Both the position numbers and the translations under genes were made by a program. From Novimethylophilus kurashikiensis (lineage in GTDB: Bacteria > Pseudomonadota > Gammaproteobacteria > Burkholderiales > Methylophilaceae), in assembly GCF_003112435.1 (NCBI RefSeq), contig NZ_BDOQ01000006.1, positions 62,001-126,000 on the forward strand: a stretch of 64,000 bases of DNA, read 5' to 3'. The notes beneath the pieces are model-generated. The model was given only the letters and a program-made list of their open reading frames with translations. It was not told the DNA's origin and searched no databases. Position 1 is the first letter of the stretch; each line of letters starts with the position of its first letter. Below, piece after piece: positions 50,969-59,972 of the stretch.

Positions 50969-53134
50969 CTACTTCTCGGCCATCACGATCAGTTCCCCCG
51001 CTTGACCGGCTTTCAGTCGATCGAGATGGAGCCTTACCAGTGGGTCTTCGGGATAATTGGTAGCCAATACTTCGAAAGCAAACAAGGCATCCTCGGCGTT
51101 ACCCTGAAGCATTGAATAGGCTTGCACATACTCTGCGACCGGCGCTTGCGAACTCAGCGCTGTCATGCAAGGTTGATAGACCATCAACGGTTGCGTTTTA
51201 CCTTTCAGCACCAAACGGCCGACCGGACGCACATCCGCTTGGCTGCATCCTGCCAAGGTCGCCTCGGAAATGCACACCTTGGTACCGAGATGCTTGTTGA
51301 CACTTTCCAGTCGTGATGCCGTGTTGACGGTATCGCCCAACGCACGGTAGTCGAAAATTGTCGATCCCCCAAAGTTACCGACGATCACCTCTCCACTGTG
51401 AATGCCGATACGGGTTTGGCCGAAAGGGATGCCTTTGGCATTGAGCTCAGCAGCATATTTTGACGCAAACGCATGCATATCTAAGGCGCAATCATACGCA
51501 CGCTGTTGATGGTCAGCCTGCGTCACCGGCGCAGAAAACATGATGGCAACCGCATCTCCTACAATACGGTCCAGCGTACCTTGGTGGCGGAAAGCGATTG
51601 CAATCATTTCATCCAGATAGGCATTCAACATCGCCACTGCCTCAGCAGGATCGATTTTCTCCATGAGGCTGGTAAATCCGGCGAGGTCGGTGAAGATGAA
51701 ACTGCACTGCCGTCGATGCCCGCCAAGCTCGAGGTCGTCCGGATGCTGCACTAGATACGAGACCAGGTTAGGTGAAACATAACGTGCGAAGGCCTGCTTG
51801 ATCCATCGCTGCTTTTGCTCGGTAGATAGATGATGAATAACGCTGGCGAGAATAAAAATCGCGATCAGGCATAAGCTGGGCGTGAGGGGATCAAGCAGCA
51901 AACCATGGCGCGAAAATGCAAACCATGCACCAACACTCATCCCTACAACCATTAACGCTGCCAGCCCGGCCGAAGCAATTGCGCCCGTCACCAGCGTCAG
52001 AATGCCAAGCAGCAACCCACCCACGACGATTACCAACGCTTCAATCGATCCCGCCCAAATAGGCCGTTCGAGATAAGTAGCGCCTAGAATCTGTTCCAGT
52101 ACCTGAGCATGGGCCTCCACCCCCGGCATGACTTCTCCTCGGGCATTAAGGCGCAAATCCATCAATCCCTGTGCCGAGGTGCCCACCAGCACAATGCTGC
52201 CTTTCACTGATTCCGCCGGCACTTCTCCTGAAAAAATCTTCCATGCAGGAATATAGCGATCTGCCACTGCAGGCGTGTAATGTACCCACAGCTCCCCCTT
52301 GGGCGTAGTCGGGATTTTCAGTTTCCCAATGCCAACTGTTTCAATGCCAGTCTTCTCCACCTGCGAAGTCTTGATGATGTAATTGCTCGCCCCTTGCGCC
52401 ACGCGCAACACTTCCGAGACGAGGGTAGGCAATACCTGATCATGCAGTTTCAGGAAAAGTGGCACACGCCGCACAACACCATCGGCGTCCGGCACGAATG
52501 TCAGCGCTCCGTTACCGGAAGCCTTCATCTCAAAATCGGGGAGCGAGGTCACGGCACTCGAAAACCCGTGCAAAAAAGGCAACGGGGATTCACCTAGCGT
52601 CACCACGCTGAACGACCGACTCGGTAACTTGCTTCCAGCCCCGTCTTGATCCAGCGAGAAACCGACAATCGCTCTCCCCTTGCCTAGCGCCTCGGCCATG
52701 ACGGCATCATGATCAGGCAGACTGTTGATGGTATTTCGCGCAGCAGGCGGCAAGTTCCAAAGGTTCAACATGGCCTTGGGCGCGGTACGATCCAGCTCGG
52801 CGAAAATCACGTCAAAACCAATCGCTGCGACTTGGGCACGCTGAAGACGCTCGATCAACTCCGCGATGCGTGTACGCGGCCAAGGCCACTGGCCCATTCT
52901 TGCTAGACTGGCATCGTCTACATCGATAATTTTTACCGGCTGGGGTTTGTACTGGCGGGGCTGCCAGCGTTGATATTGGTCAAACAGGGAATTACGCAGA
53001 ACCTGCAAAGGCAGCGGCTCGGTCAGATAAACGAAGCCTCCGGCAAGAATGGCACCAATCACAGCTAACAGTCCCAACTGCATTAGCCGGTCAGAAAGTA
53101 TCGTGGTGATCTTTTGAAGCAGGACTTTAATCAA
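50969..53134 (-). CDS. CHASE2-domain class III adenylate cyclase
   Basis: A 721-residue membrane receptor. One N-terminal helix (about 18-36), a periplasmic CHASE2 sensor (about 40-335), three closely spaced helices (about 355-435) and a class III cyclase domain (about 475-640). The metal aspartates lie in IFTDLAGFT and in RIVGDAVAIMF; the N and R of the transition-state site lie in GDTVNTASRLE. The F-D-Y near the active site favours ATP over GTP. An extra C-terminal helical tail of about 80 residues looks TPR-like. Its stop lies six bases from the OmpA lipoprotein stop. Confidence 0.92.
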   Translation of the reverse strand: MIKVLLQKITTILSDRLMQLGLLAVIGAILAGGFVYLTEPLPLQVLRNSLFDQYQRWQPRQYKPQPVKIIDVDDASLARMGQWPWPRTRIAELIERLQRAQVAAIGFDVIFAELDRTAPKAMLNLWNLPPAARNTINSLPDHDAVMAEALGKGRAIVGFSLDQDGAGSKLPSRSFSVVTLGESPLPFLHGFSSAVTSLPDFEMKASGNGALTFVPDADGVVRRVPLFLKLHDQVLPTLVSEVLRVAQGASNYIIKTSQVEKTGIETVGIGKLKIPTTPKGELWVHYTPAVADRYIPAWKIFSGEVPAESVKGSIVLVGTSAQGLMDLRLNARGEVMPGVEAHAQVLEQILGATYLERPIWAGSIEALVIVVGGLLLGILTLVTGAIASAGLAALMVVGMSVGAWFAFSRHGLLLDPLTPSLCLIAIFILASVIHHLSTEQKQRWIKQAFARYVSPNLVSYLVQHPDDLELGGHRRQCSFIFTDLAGFTSLMEKIDPAEAVAMLNAYLDEMIAIAFRHQGTLDRIVGDAVAIMFSAPVTQADHQQRAYDCALDMHAFASKYAAELNAKGIPFGQTRIGIHSGEVIVGNFGGSTIFDYRALGDTVNTASRLESVNKHLGTKVCISEATLAGCSQADVRPVGRLVLKGKTQPLMVYQPCMTALSSQAPVAEYVQAYSMLQGNAEDALFAFEVLATNYPEDPLVRLHLDRLKAGQAGELIVMAEK

Positions 53135-53266
53135 TTGATATTATCCCCTGAACATTAATACCCAGGCTGGTCCTAGTGTCTCACGAAGTTCAGCCCTTCG
53201 CTCGTGAGCCAGGATTGCAACGGATCAATGCCGAGTAATACCTGATTTTTATACTGATACTACGTA

Positions 53267-55126
53267 TTAAGATCCCAACATGAATGTGATGGGATGCAAG
53301 GTCCCTACCTGAAAGTTTTCAGCCGGCACTGGCCTGCCAAAATAATATCCCTGAAACAATTTGCAACCATGCGCCTTAAGGAATTGGAACTGTGTTTCCG
53401 TCTCCACACCCTCCGCTATAGATTCGATATCCAAATTATTTGCCATGCCAATTACGGTCTGCACAATAATGGCATTAATGGGATTACTGCTAATGCCACG
53501 AACAAACGACTGGTCGATCTTGAGCTGTTGGAGCGGCAGCTCAGCAAGATAAGATAGCGAAGAATAGCCGGTACCAAAATCGTCCATAGAAAAACTAAGC
53601 CCGGCCTCTTTCAGCACGTTCATCTTGTTAATAGTGTCTTCGATATCGTCTAGCACTACGCTTTCGGTCAACTCGAGCTTAAGACGTTCAGGATTAACCT
53701 GTTTGCTGATTATTGTTCCCAGAATTTGCTCAATGAAATCGTGCTGCCGGAACTGCTTGGCGCTTACATTAACGGCCAATTGCAAATGGGCCATTCTCGG
53801 ATCTTGAGCCCATTCCAGCAACAGATCGCAAGCCGCTTCTATTACCCAACAGCCAATCGGAACGATTAATCCGGTTTCCTCCGCCAATGGAATGAACTGT
53901 AGTGGCGACACCAAACCATTAGGTGAAAGCCAGCGGATCAAGGCTTCGGCTCCGAGCACCTCTCCTGCAGCATTGACCTGTGGCTGCAGGTGAAGCTTAA
54001 ACTGCCCCTCCGCCAGCGCCTTGTGAAGGTCGTTCTCAAGCTGTAACCGCGCCTGCAAGGTTGCCTGCATGACGGGGTCAAAGAAACGTAATGTATTACG
54101 GCCCTTGGCTTTAGCCTCATACATGGCGGTATCTGCACGCCTGATCAGCTCTTCCGCCGTCATATCTTGCTTGTAATAAAGACTCGCACCGATGCTTGCA
54201 GTGCAGTAGTAATCTTCGCCAAGCAGATGAAATGGTTGCTTAATCGCGTTTAGAATTTTCTCACCAACAGCTTCTGCCTGCGCAGCCGCAGGTTCAACAC
54301 TCTCGCTTAGGTTCTCCAGAATTACTACGAACTCGTCCCCTCCCAATCGTGCCACCGTATCTCCCTCACGTACGCAGGATTGAAGACGCACCCCAACCAT
54401 CTTTAGTAACTCGTCGCCACAGTTATGGCCTTTGGTATCGTTAAGATTTTTGAAATGATCCAGATCGATAAACAACAATGCGCTATGCATGGGATGGCGG
54501 GCATTAGCTGCAAAGCTGTGCTGCAGCCGGTCTAGCATAAGGCGGCGGTTAGGTAAGTTGGTCAGAGGATCATAGAAGGCCAGATGCTCAATTTTGTCTT
54601 CCGCTTCCTTACGTCGCGCAATGTCGCGCTCAAGCTCACGGTTAGCCTGTTCAAGCTGCAAGGTTTTTTCTTCCAGCTTTCGAATCAATGTCTCGCTGTA
54701 GACCTTGAGCAAGTTATCCTCTGAAGTTGCCCCAACTTGTGAGGGAATTCCACGGGCAACGTGCATTTCAACATCCCGGAGCCTAGCAATAAAATCCTCC
54801 GGTTCTGCGGGTTTGAGGATAAAAGCATCAGCACCTAGACTGAGCGCCAATTGCTCATCCTCCGGCTCGGTATAGGTAGCGGTATAGACAATAAAAGGAA
54901 TCCGTTTGAGTAGATTGTCATTTTTCCAGTGACGCAATAGGGTATAACCATCCATCACCGGCATGAGTAGATCCGAAATCACCACATCAGGCGATTGCTG
55001 CCTTGCTTTAACCAGCGCCTCTGCACCATGGCAAGCTTCTATAACCTCATAACCGGACCCTTGAAGCAGCATCTGCAGGTAGTAGCGGTTGTCCTCCTTA
55101 TCATCTACGATCAACACGGATGTCAT
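53267..55126 (-). CDS. Response regulator with REC-GGDEF-EAL
   Basis: A 619-residue protein. The receiver (1-125) has D52 in VVISDLLMPVMDGY, followed by a coiled coil. A GGDEF domain (about 185-340) has ARLGGDEF and REGD at the RxxD site five residues earlier. The EAL domain (about 360-605) has AEALIRW, LTES, DDFGTGYSS, LKIDQSFV and AEGVET. Both c-di-GMP synthesis and hydrolysis look possible. I chose the ATG at 55126 over the TTG at 55147, which directly follows the previous stop; CGGGAA lies about five bases before the ATG. Third gene of a kinase-receiver-effector operon. Confidence 0.92.
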   Translation of the reverse strand: MTSVLIVDDKEDNRYYLQMLLQGSGYEVIEACHGAEALVKARQQSPDVVISDLLMPVMDGYTLLRHWKNDNLLKRIPFIVYTATYTEPEDEQLALSLGADAFILKPAEPEDFIARLRDVEMHVARGIPSQVGATSEDNLLKVYSETLIRKLEEKTLQLEQANRELERDIARRKEAEDKIEHLAFYDPLTNLPNRRLMLDRLQHSFAANARHPMHSALLFIDLDHFKNLNDTKGHNCGDELLKMVGVRLQSCVREGDTVARLGGDEFVVILENLSESVEPAAAQAEAVGEKILNAIKQPFHLLGEDYYCTASIGASLYYKQDMTAEELIRRADTAMYEAKAKGRNTLRFFDPVMQATLQARLQLENDLHKALAEGQFKLHLQPQVNAAGEVLGAEALIRWLSPNGLVSPLQFIPLAEETGLIVPIGCWVIEAACDLLLEWAQDPRMAHLQLAVNVSAKQFRQHDFIEQILGTIISKQVNPERLKLELTESVVLDDIEDTINKMNVLKEAGLSFSMDDFGTGYSSLSYLAELPLQQLKIDQSFVRGISSNPINAIIVQTVIGMANNLDIESIAEGVETETQFQFLKAHGCKLFQGYYFGRPVPAENFQVGTLHPITFMLGS

Positions 55127-55147
55127 AAGAGTTCCCGGAATACTCAA

Positions 55148-55510
55148 TTAGTCGAGGAATCTGGCGATTTCACTTACGAAGGTATCGGGATTAATTGGCT
55201 TTTCGATATAGCCGTTGCACCCCGCACCTAGAGCTTTTTCGCGATCCCCCACCATGGCATAGGATGTGACTGCAACGATAGGGGTAGCATGCAATGCCGT
55301 AATTTTGCGAAGCGCCCGCGCTACATCATAACCATCCATCGCTGGTAGCTGGATATCAAGCAATATCAAGTCTGGCAAGGCCTCCTGCGCCATCCTGATT
55401 CCACTCGGACCGTCGTATGCTGACATCACCACATATCCATGCTGTTCAAGCAGAAAGGTTGCGAGATAGCGATTCTGTTCGTTATCTTCGATCATCAGAA
55501 TTTTGTTCAT
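55148..55510 (-). CDS. Single-domain response regulator (DivK-like)
   Basis: A 120-residue stand-alone receiver. The acidic pair is in MIEDNEQNRY, the phospho-acceptor is D52 (ILLDIQLPAMDGY), the threonine is in AVTSYAM and the lysine is in IEKPINP. With no output domain it would relay phosphate or block by protein contact. Its start overlaps the kinase stop by four bases and its end abuts the REC-GGDEF-EAL gene, so it is the middle member of one phosphorelay operon. Confidence 0.93.
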   Translation of the reverse strand: MNKILMIEDNEQNRYLATFLLEQHGYVVMSAYDGPSGIRMAQEALPDLILLDIQLPAMDGYDVARALRKITALHATPIVAVTSYAMVGDREKALGAGCNGYIEKPINPDTFVSEIARFLD

Positions 55511-58026
55511 ACCGCAGCCCTCACCGTTGTCAAAGGTAGGACGACCACAAATTCACTACCCACGCCCCATTTACTGTTGGCTGTAACATCACCCCCAAGC
55601 ATGATGGCTAGCTTGCGACAAATGGCGAGACCAAGACCTGTCCCCTCATGTTGCCGAGTGAGGCCGGAATCGATCTGATGGAAAGGCTGGAACAGAGTCT
55701 CTAAATCTTCGGATTTGATACCGATGCCTGTATCTCGTATGGAGAAACGCACGGCTGGAACGTCATCGTTTTGGAGGGATTGCAACCGCCCCGCTTCTAC
55801 CGTCAAGTTCACGTTACCGTGCTCAGTAAACTTGATTGCATTGTTGAGTAGGTTCAGCAGGATTTGCTCCAACCTCCGCCGATCACTAGTCATTTCCTTG
55901 ATGTCAGTGGCCACATCCCAGGTAAGCAGTAGCCCCTTCTTTTTTGCCAACGGCTGAATGGTGGCAACGACACGCTCCAGTGATTCTAATAGGTCAAAGG
56001 ACTCTGGATGCACTTCCACCTGACCGGCCTCGATCTTGGAAATATCCAGCACATCGTTTATCAATTCAAGGAGATGCCGGGCGCTTCCGCGGACCATGTT
56101 AAGCTGCTTGGTCTGTTCCTCATTAAGCGGTCCGGCCAACCCTTTCAGGATGATGCCGGTGAAACCGATAATGGAATTAAGCGGCGTACGAAATTCATGT
56201 GACATGGTGGCCAGAAAAGCCGACTTAAGCTTGTCTGCAGACTCAGCCCTGATCAATGCTGAATTAAGCTCTTCGGTACGCTGAATGACACGCTGCTCTA
56301 GCGTATTATTCAGTTGATGGATTGCCAACTCTGCCTGACGCTGTTCAGTAATGTTGGTCCCTATACTCAAAATCTCAGTGACATTACCAGCCTCATCTTT
56401 GACGAATCTGTTGGTCCAAGATATCCATACACGTTCGCCACTACGTCGGATATTTTCGTTAACGTTGTATTCATAAGCTTTTGGATTAGCACATATCCGA
56501 TCCATAAGGGCCTTGAGATCATGTCCCTCGCTGTCGACTTGCGGCACCAAGGTTTCCATTACGTGACGCCCGACGATTTCCTCACTGCTGTAACCGAAGA
56601 ATTGCTGACCGTATTCGTTGAGAAAGGTGATACGGCCCTGTGCATCCCAGCGTAGGATGATGCTGTTAGCAAGCTCTACCAGTTCTCGGTACTTTTGCTC
56701 ACTTTCAGCAAGTTTAGCTTCGGCTTCCTGCCGAGCACTGATATCGATGCCTACCCCAACTAAGCAATCCATACCATTGAAATGCAGTTTTCGTCCCGTA
56801 AAGAAGTGAGGCCTAAGCGTTCCATCCTTGCATCGGAAGGGGGCTTCAATTGAAGACTCTCCGTTGGTAAATACTTCCAAGATTCGTTTCTTTAATATTT
56901 CCTTATGCTCATCTTGGAAAAAATCCAATGGGTGCATCCTGGCGATCTCTTCCGAGGTATAGCCAGAAACGTTCTCGAAATTCTTGTTCCATCTTAGGAA
57001 CCGTCCCTCCGCATCGTAGAAATACATAATGCCTGGCATGCTGTCGAGCATGGTGGAGGAAAAGCGACGTTCACTGCTGACAATAGTTTCGGCCTGTTTG
57101 CGAGCCTCTTCCCGCAAAATATTATTTAGAGCGAAAGAAATGTTTTTGCCAGCCTCCTCCAACAGGGCGATTTCCTTGTCGTGGAAAAAAAATGCTTTGT
57201 CAGCGTAGACGCTGAGCGTGCCACAGACACTATCGTTTTCGCGGATTGGAATGACAGCTGATGCGCAGAAGTTTCGGCGTAAGATTTCCTTGCGCCATGG
57301 CAAGGTGATGGGATCGTTCTGCATATCATTGCATACGAATGGGAGCCCGGTCCGAAATGCAATACCTGACGGTCCCATTCCATTGAGGCGCTCATCACCA
57401 TAAACCTTGATGACGCGAATATAATCCGCATCTTCTCCGTATACAGCAATGGGTTCGAGTTGATGTGTCACAGGATTGTGCCAGCCAACCCAGGCGATCC
57501 TCATTCCGCCTGACACGGTCAGAATTTGGCAAATACGCTGTAACAAAGCGTCACGTGTGGCATGCGTTATCAACGCATGATTAATCTGGCTGAGTGCTTC
57601 GTAAAGGTGTGAAAGTCGCAGAATCTCTTGTTCATGGGCTCTAGCAAGACTGATATCGCGAACCATGCCCAGCACCTTACCGTCCGGCATGGTAGTGGCA
57701 AAAACCTCCGCCTCGAACACACTGCCATCCTTGCGACGAAAACTCCACTGGCGATGGTGACGACTACCAGTGCGCAACTCATCCAGCACTGGTTCAATAC
57801 AAGAATGCTCGTCGATGGAAATGATTTGTTTGGAATGAAGGCCGATTAACTCGTCTCGGGTATACCCTAGCATTGCGCACATGCTGGGATTTGCGTCGAG
57901 ATAATAGCCGTCTGTATCGGCGATAAGGATTCCATCGGGGGCATATTCGAAAAGTGCACGATAGCGTCCCTCGTTAACTTCCGAAGGTGCATTCCCTGAA
58001 CTGTAGTCCCCCGACAGGTTCATCAT
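55507..58026 (-). CDS. PAS-GAF-PAS-PAS histidine kinase
   Basis: An 839-residue soluble kinase. PAS1 (about 20-130), GAF (about 145-305), PAS2 (about 320-435, followed by a PAC-like segment), PAS3 (about 445-565), a coiled coil, HisKA with H610 in MSHEFRTPLNSII, and HATPase_c (about 715-835) with GTGLGLAICRKLA. No membrane segment was found, so it senses cytoplasmic cues such as redox, light or small ligands. The second codon is also ATG. It drives the downstream receiver and REC-GGDEF-EAL genes. Confidence 0.92.
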   Translation of the reverse strand: MMNLSGDYSSGNAPSEVNEGRYRALFEYAPDGILIADTDGYYLDANPSMCAMLGYTRDELIGLHSKQIISIDEHSCIEPVLDELRTGSRHHRQWSFRRKDGSVFEAEVFATTMPDGKVLGMVRDISLARAHEQEILRLSHLYEALSQINHALITHATRDALLQRICQILTVSGGMRIAWVGWHNPVTHQLEPIAVYGEDADYIRVIKVYGDERLNGMGPSGIAFRTGLPFVCNDMQNDPITLPWRKEILRRNFCASAVIPIRENDSVCGTLSVYADKAFFFHDKEIALLEEAGKNISFALNNILREEARKQAETIVSSERRFSSTMLDSMPGIMYFYDAEGRFLRWNKNFENVSGYTSEEIARMHPLDFFQDEHKEILKKRILEVFTNGESSIEAPFRCKDGTLRPHFFTGRKLHFNGMDCLVGVGIDISARQEAEAKLAESEQKYRELVELANSIILRWDAQGRITFLNEYGQQFFGYSSEEIVGRHVMETLVPQVDSEGHDLKALMDRICANPKAYEYNVNENIRRSGERVWISWTNRFVKDEAGNVTEILSIGTNITEQRQAELAIHQLNNTLEQRVIQRTEELNSALIRAESADKLKSAFLATMSHEFRTPLNSIIGFTGIILKGLAGPLNEEQTKQLNMVRGSARHLLELINDVLDISKIEAGQVEVHPESFDLLESLERVVATIQPLAKKKGLLLTWDVATDIKEMTSDRRRLEQILLNLLNNAIKFTEHGNVNLTVEAGRLQSLQNDDVPAVRFSIRDTGIGIKSEDLETLFQPFHQIDSGLTRQHEGTGLGLAICRKLAIMLGGDVTANSKWGVGSEFVVVLPLTTVRAAV

Positions 58027-58223
58027 GCCCCACTCTCATGGTTGTCGATTTAATTTTTCGACTGAATCATGGTAACAGCTAATTTCATAGCTGTGCCAGG
58101 GCTTTTAAGCCTATAAAGCTCTGAATACTTTTCGCCACAAGTGCGATACGAAATTATCTGTCGATACTGAAACAAAACGGGCATAAATGTTGTGCTTGGC
58201 TTGTCAGTGAACGAAATGGAACA
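58027..58223. other. Leader/promoter region of the kinase operon
   Basis: About 200 AT-rich bases with no credible gene. A TTGTGG / TTTATA pair at 17-base spacing on the minus strand (around 58115-58145) is a weak promoter candidate. A short GGCTT...AAGCC inverted repeat lies just downstream of it. Confidence 0.35.
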
Positions 58224-58277
58224 GCTTGAAACAAAAACAGCCCGCTAGGGGCTGTCTTCATAAGGGCTTTGATATTT
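58224..58277. repeat. Copy B of the ~52-bp imperfect direct repeat
   Basis: Same orientation and same leading 16 bases as copy A at 46789. The two copies flank an 11.4-kb block of signalling genes. This copy contains the tRNA-Leu terminator. Confidence 0.65.
58231..58255 (-). terminator. Terminator after tRNA-Leu
   Basis: Perfect 7-bp stem ACAGCCC (58237-58243) / GGGCTGT (58249-58255) with a 5-nt loop. On the minus strand it is followed by TTTTTGTTT. It lies 36 bases past the tRNA 3' end. Confidence 0.85.
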
Positions 58278-58291
58278 TTGAAACTAAACCT

Positions 58292-58376
58292 TGGTGCCGA
58301 CGGCGAGACTCGAACTCGCACAGCTTTCGCCACTACCCCCTCAAGATAGCGTGTCTACCAATTTCACCACGTCGGC
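58292..58376 (-). tRNA. tRNA-Leu (anticodon GAG)
   Basis: An 85-nt minus-strand class II tRNA with acceptor GCCGACG/CGTCGGC, a long variable arm and encoded CCA. The anticodon stem CTATC/GGTAG encloses TTGAGGG, giving GAG. It lies 37 bases behind secG with no clear promoter of its own, so it may be processed from the tpiA-secG transcript. Confidence 0.96.
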
Positions 58377-58413
58377 TTAAATTGTTGCACCAGCCAGAAA
58401 GGCTGATACGGAA

Positions 58414-58764
58414 TTACTTCGGAACCTCCTGCGATTTTGCCGGAGCGGCAGGAGCAGGCGTTGCTGCCTTGTTAGCATCTGCAGCGGGTACCAGAACCGT
58501 CTTATGTGCGTCCATCACGCTAGAGGCCTTTGTCCGATGGCTGGACATGTACGCCAGGGTCAGGCTGGTGGTAAAGAACACCGCCACCAGAATTGCCGTT
58601 GCGCGACTCAGGAAGTTGGTAGATCCCGTCACGCCGAACAGGCTGCCCGATGCACCGCTACCGAAGGCAGCGCCCATATCGGCACCCTTACCGTGCTGCA
58701 ACAGCACGAGGCCGATCACGCCCAGACAGGCCAGCGCATGCACAATCCAAACAATCGTTTCCAT
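58414..58764 (-). CDS. secG: Preprotein translocase subunit SecG
   Basis: A 116-residue SecYEG accessory subunit. Two membrane helices (about 2-20 and 54-74) flank the conserved HGKGADMGAAFGSGASGSLFG loop. An Ala/Pro-rich tail follows. It begins 26 bases after tpiA and precedes tRNA-Leu, the usual betaproteobacterial order. Confidence 0.96.
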   Translation of the reverse strand: METIVWIVHALACLGVIGLVLLQHGKGADMGAAFGSGASGSLFGVTGSTNFLSRATAILVAVFFTTSLTLAYMSSHRTKASSVMDAHKTVLVPAADANKAATPAPAAPAKSQEVPK

Positions 58765-58790
58765 CAGGCTCTAACTTAAATTCTCAATGT

Positions 58791-59564
58791 TCAATTTGCC
58801 GCTCGACATATCGCGATAAACTGGTCCGCCACCAAAGAAGCGTTCCCAACCAGAGCACCGTCGATATCGGGCATAGACAGCAATTGTGCCGCATTTGCGA
58901 CTCTTACGCTACCCCCATGTAGGATTTTGATATGAGATGCGACCTCAAAATCCTGCTCGGCAATACGTTCGCGAATGAACGCGTGTACCGCCTGAGCTTG
59001 TGCCGGCGAGGCACCACGACCTGTTCCGATGGCCCAAACCGGCTCGTACGCCAGCACGCCCTCGGCCAGCCCATCAGGGCCGACTCGGCTAAGTACTGCA
59101 TCCAACTGCCGGGCCACCACTTCTTCCGTGATGCCGGCTTCGTATTCCTCACGGGTTTCCCCCAGGCAGAAGATCGGCTTGATGCCTACCTTCACGGCCA
59201 CCTCGAACTTGGCTGCCACCACCGGATCGCTTTCGTAGCACAACTCGCGACGCTCCGAATGTCCGATGATCACGTAGCTGCAACCGAAATCCACCAGCAT
59301 GTGCGGTGCCACCGAACCGGTAAACGCTCCACCTTCGAACTGGTGCATGTTCTGCCCGCCCCATGCAATATTGGAGCCGGCCAAGACAGCCTGGGCCTGA
59401 AATAGGTACGGCGTCGGCACACACACGGCGTAATCGGCGTTGCGATAATCGCGCAAGCCTTCGACCAGGGATTCCAGCAGCGTCTTGTTCCAAGCAAGAT
59501 TGCCGTACATTTTCCAATTGCCGACGACCAGCTTGCGCCTTGATGAGGGCTTATTCTGGGTCAC
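58791..59564 (-). CDS. tpiA: Triosephosphate isomerase (GTG start)
   Basis: A 257-residue TIM-barrel enzyme interconverting dihydroxyacetone phosphate and glyceraldehyde-3-phosphate. Active-site elements: lysine in GNWKMYG, histidine in IIGHSERR and glutamate in [12 protein letters not shown]. The start is a GTG at 59564; no better ATG is available before the NWK motif and no strong Shine-Dalgarno sequence is seen. Confidence 0.96.
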   Translation of the reverse strand: MTQNKPSSRRKLVVGNWKMYGNLAWNKTLLESLVEGLRDYRNADYAVCVPTPYLFQAQAVLAGSNIAWGGQNMHQFEGGAFTGSVAPHMLVDFGCSYVIIGHSERRELCYESDPVVAAKFEVAVKVGIKPIFCLGETREEYEAGITEEVVARQLDAVLSRVGPDGLAEGVLAYEPVWAIGTGRGASPAQAQAVHAFIRERIAEQDFEVASHIKILHGGSVRVANAAQLLSMPDIDGALVGNASLVADQFIAICRAAN

Positions 59565-59741
59565 AACGAAACATCGCTTTCTGCTGGAAGGCGCCTGGGC
59601 TCCGTCTTTCGAGGGGGCGCATTGTACCCGCGAACTTTCGCAGGGTCAAAACGCACTAGCCAGCGCGAAAGAAAGTTGTAAGGTCTTTAGGGATATGATG
59701 TGCGGGATATTTTGGACAAATACCGCACCATGAAAGAATTC

Positions 59742-59972
59742 ATGAAAAAAACTCTGGCTTTATTGTTTGCCGTGATCGCCCTGACCGCCTGCTCGCATCA
59801 CCGCAAGCCGCTGGAGGCAGCCAAGAAGGAGCGTCTGGTCTCAGAGCTCATCAGCACCGCTCCGCAATGCAAGGCATTCAAGGACAAGCTTTCCCAGCCA
59901 CTCGAGGACGACGACGTAGACAAGGTCTTCCACGACGCGCTCGACGCTCACTGCATCCACAAGGACGTTTAG
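59742..59972 (+). CDS. Small lipoprotein, unknown function
   Basis: A 76-residue protein with a lipoprotein signal sequence (MKKTLALLFAVIALTAC, acylated C17). A charged body follows with two further cysteines (QCKAF and HCIHKD) that could pair. The ATG at 59742 gives a clean signal peptide; one at 59730 would add four residues (MKEF). No named family recognised. Its stop overlaps the convergent recJ stop by four bases. Confidence 0.75.
   Translation: MKKTLALLFAVIALTACSHHRKPLEAAKKERLVSELISTAPQCKAFKDKLSQPLEDDDVDKVFHDALDAHCIHKDV

Noticed and set aside
58292-58376. tRNA-Leu as an integration site for a mobile island
   Set aside because: I saw no repeat of the tRNA 3' end elsewhere in the window and no integrase, so an att-site claim is not supported; only the separate 52-bp repeat is reported.
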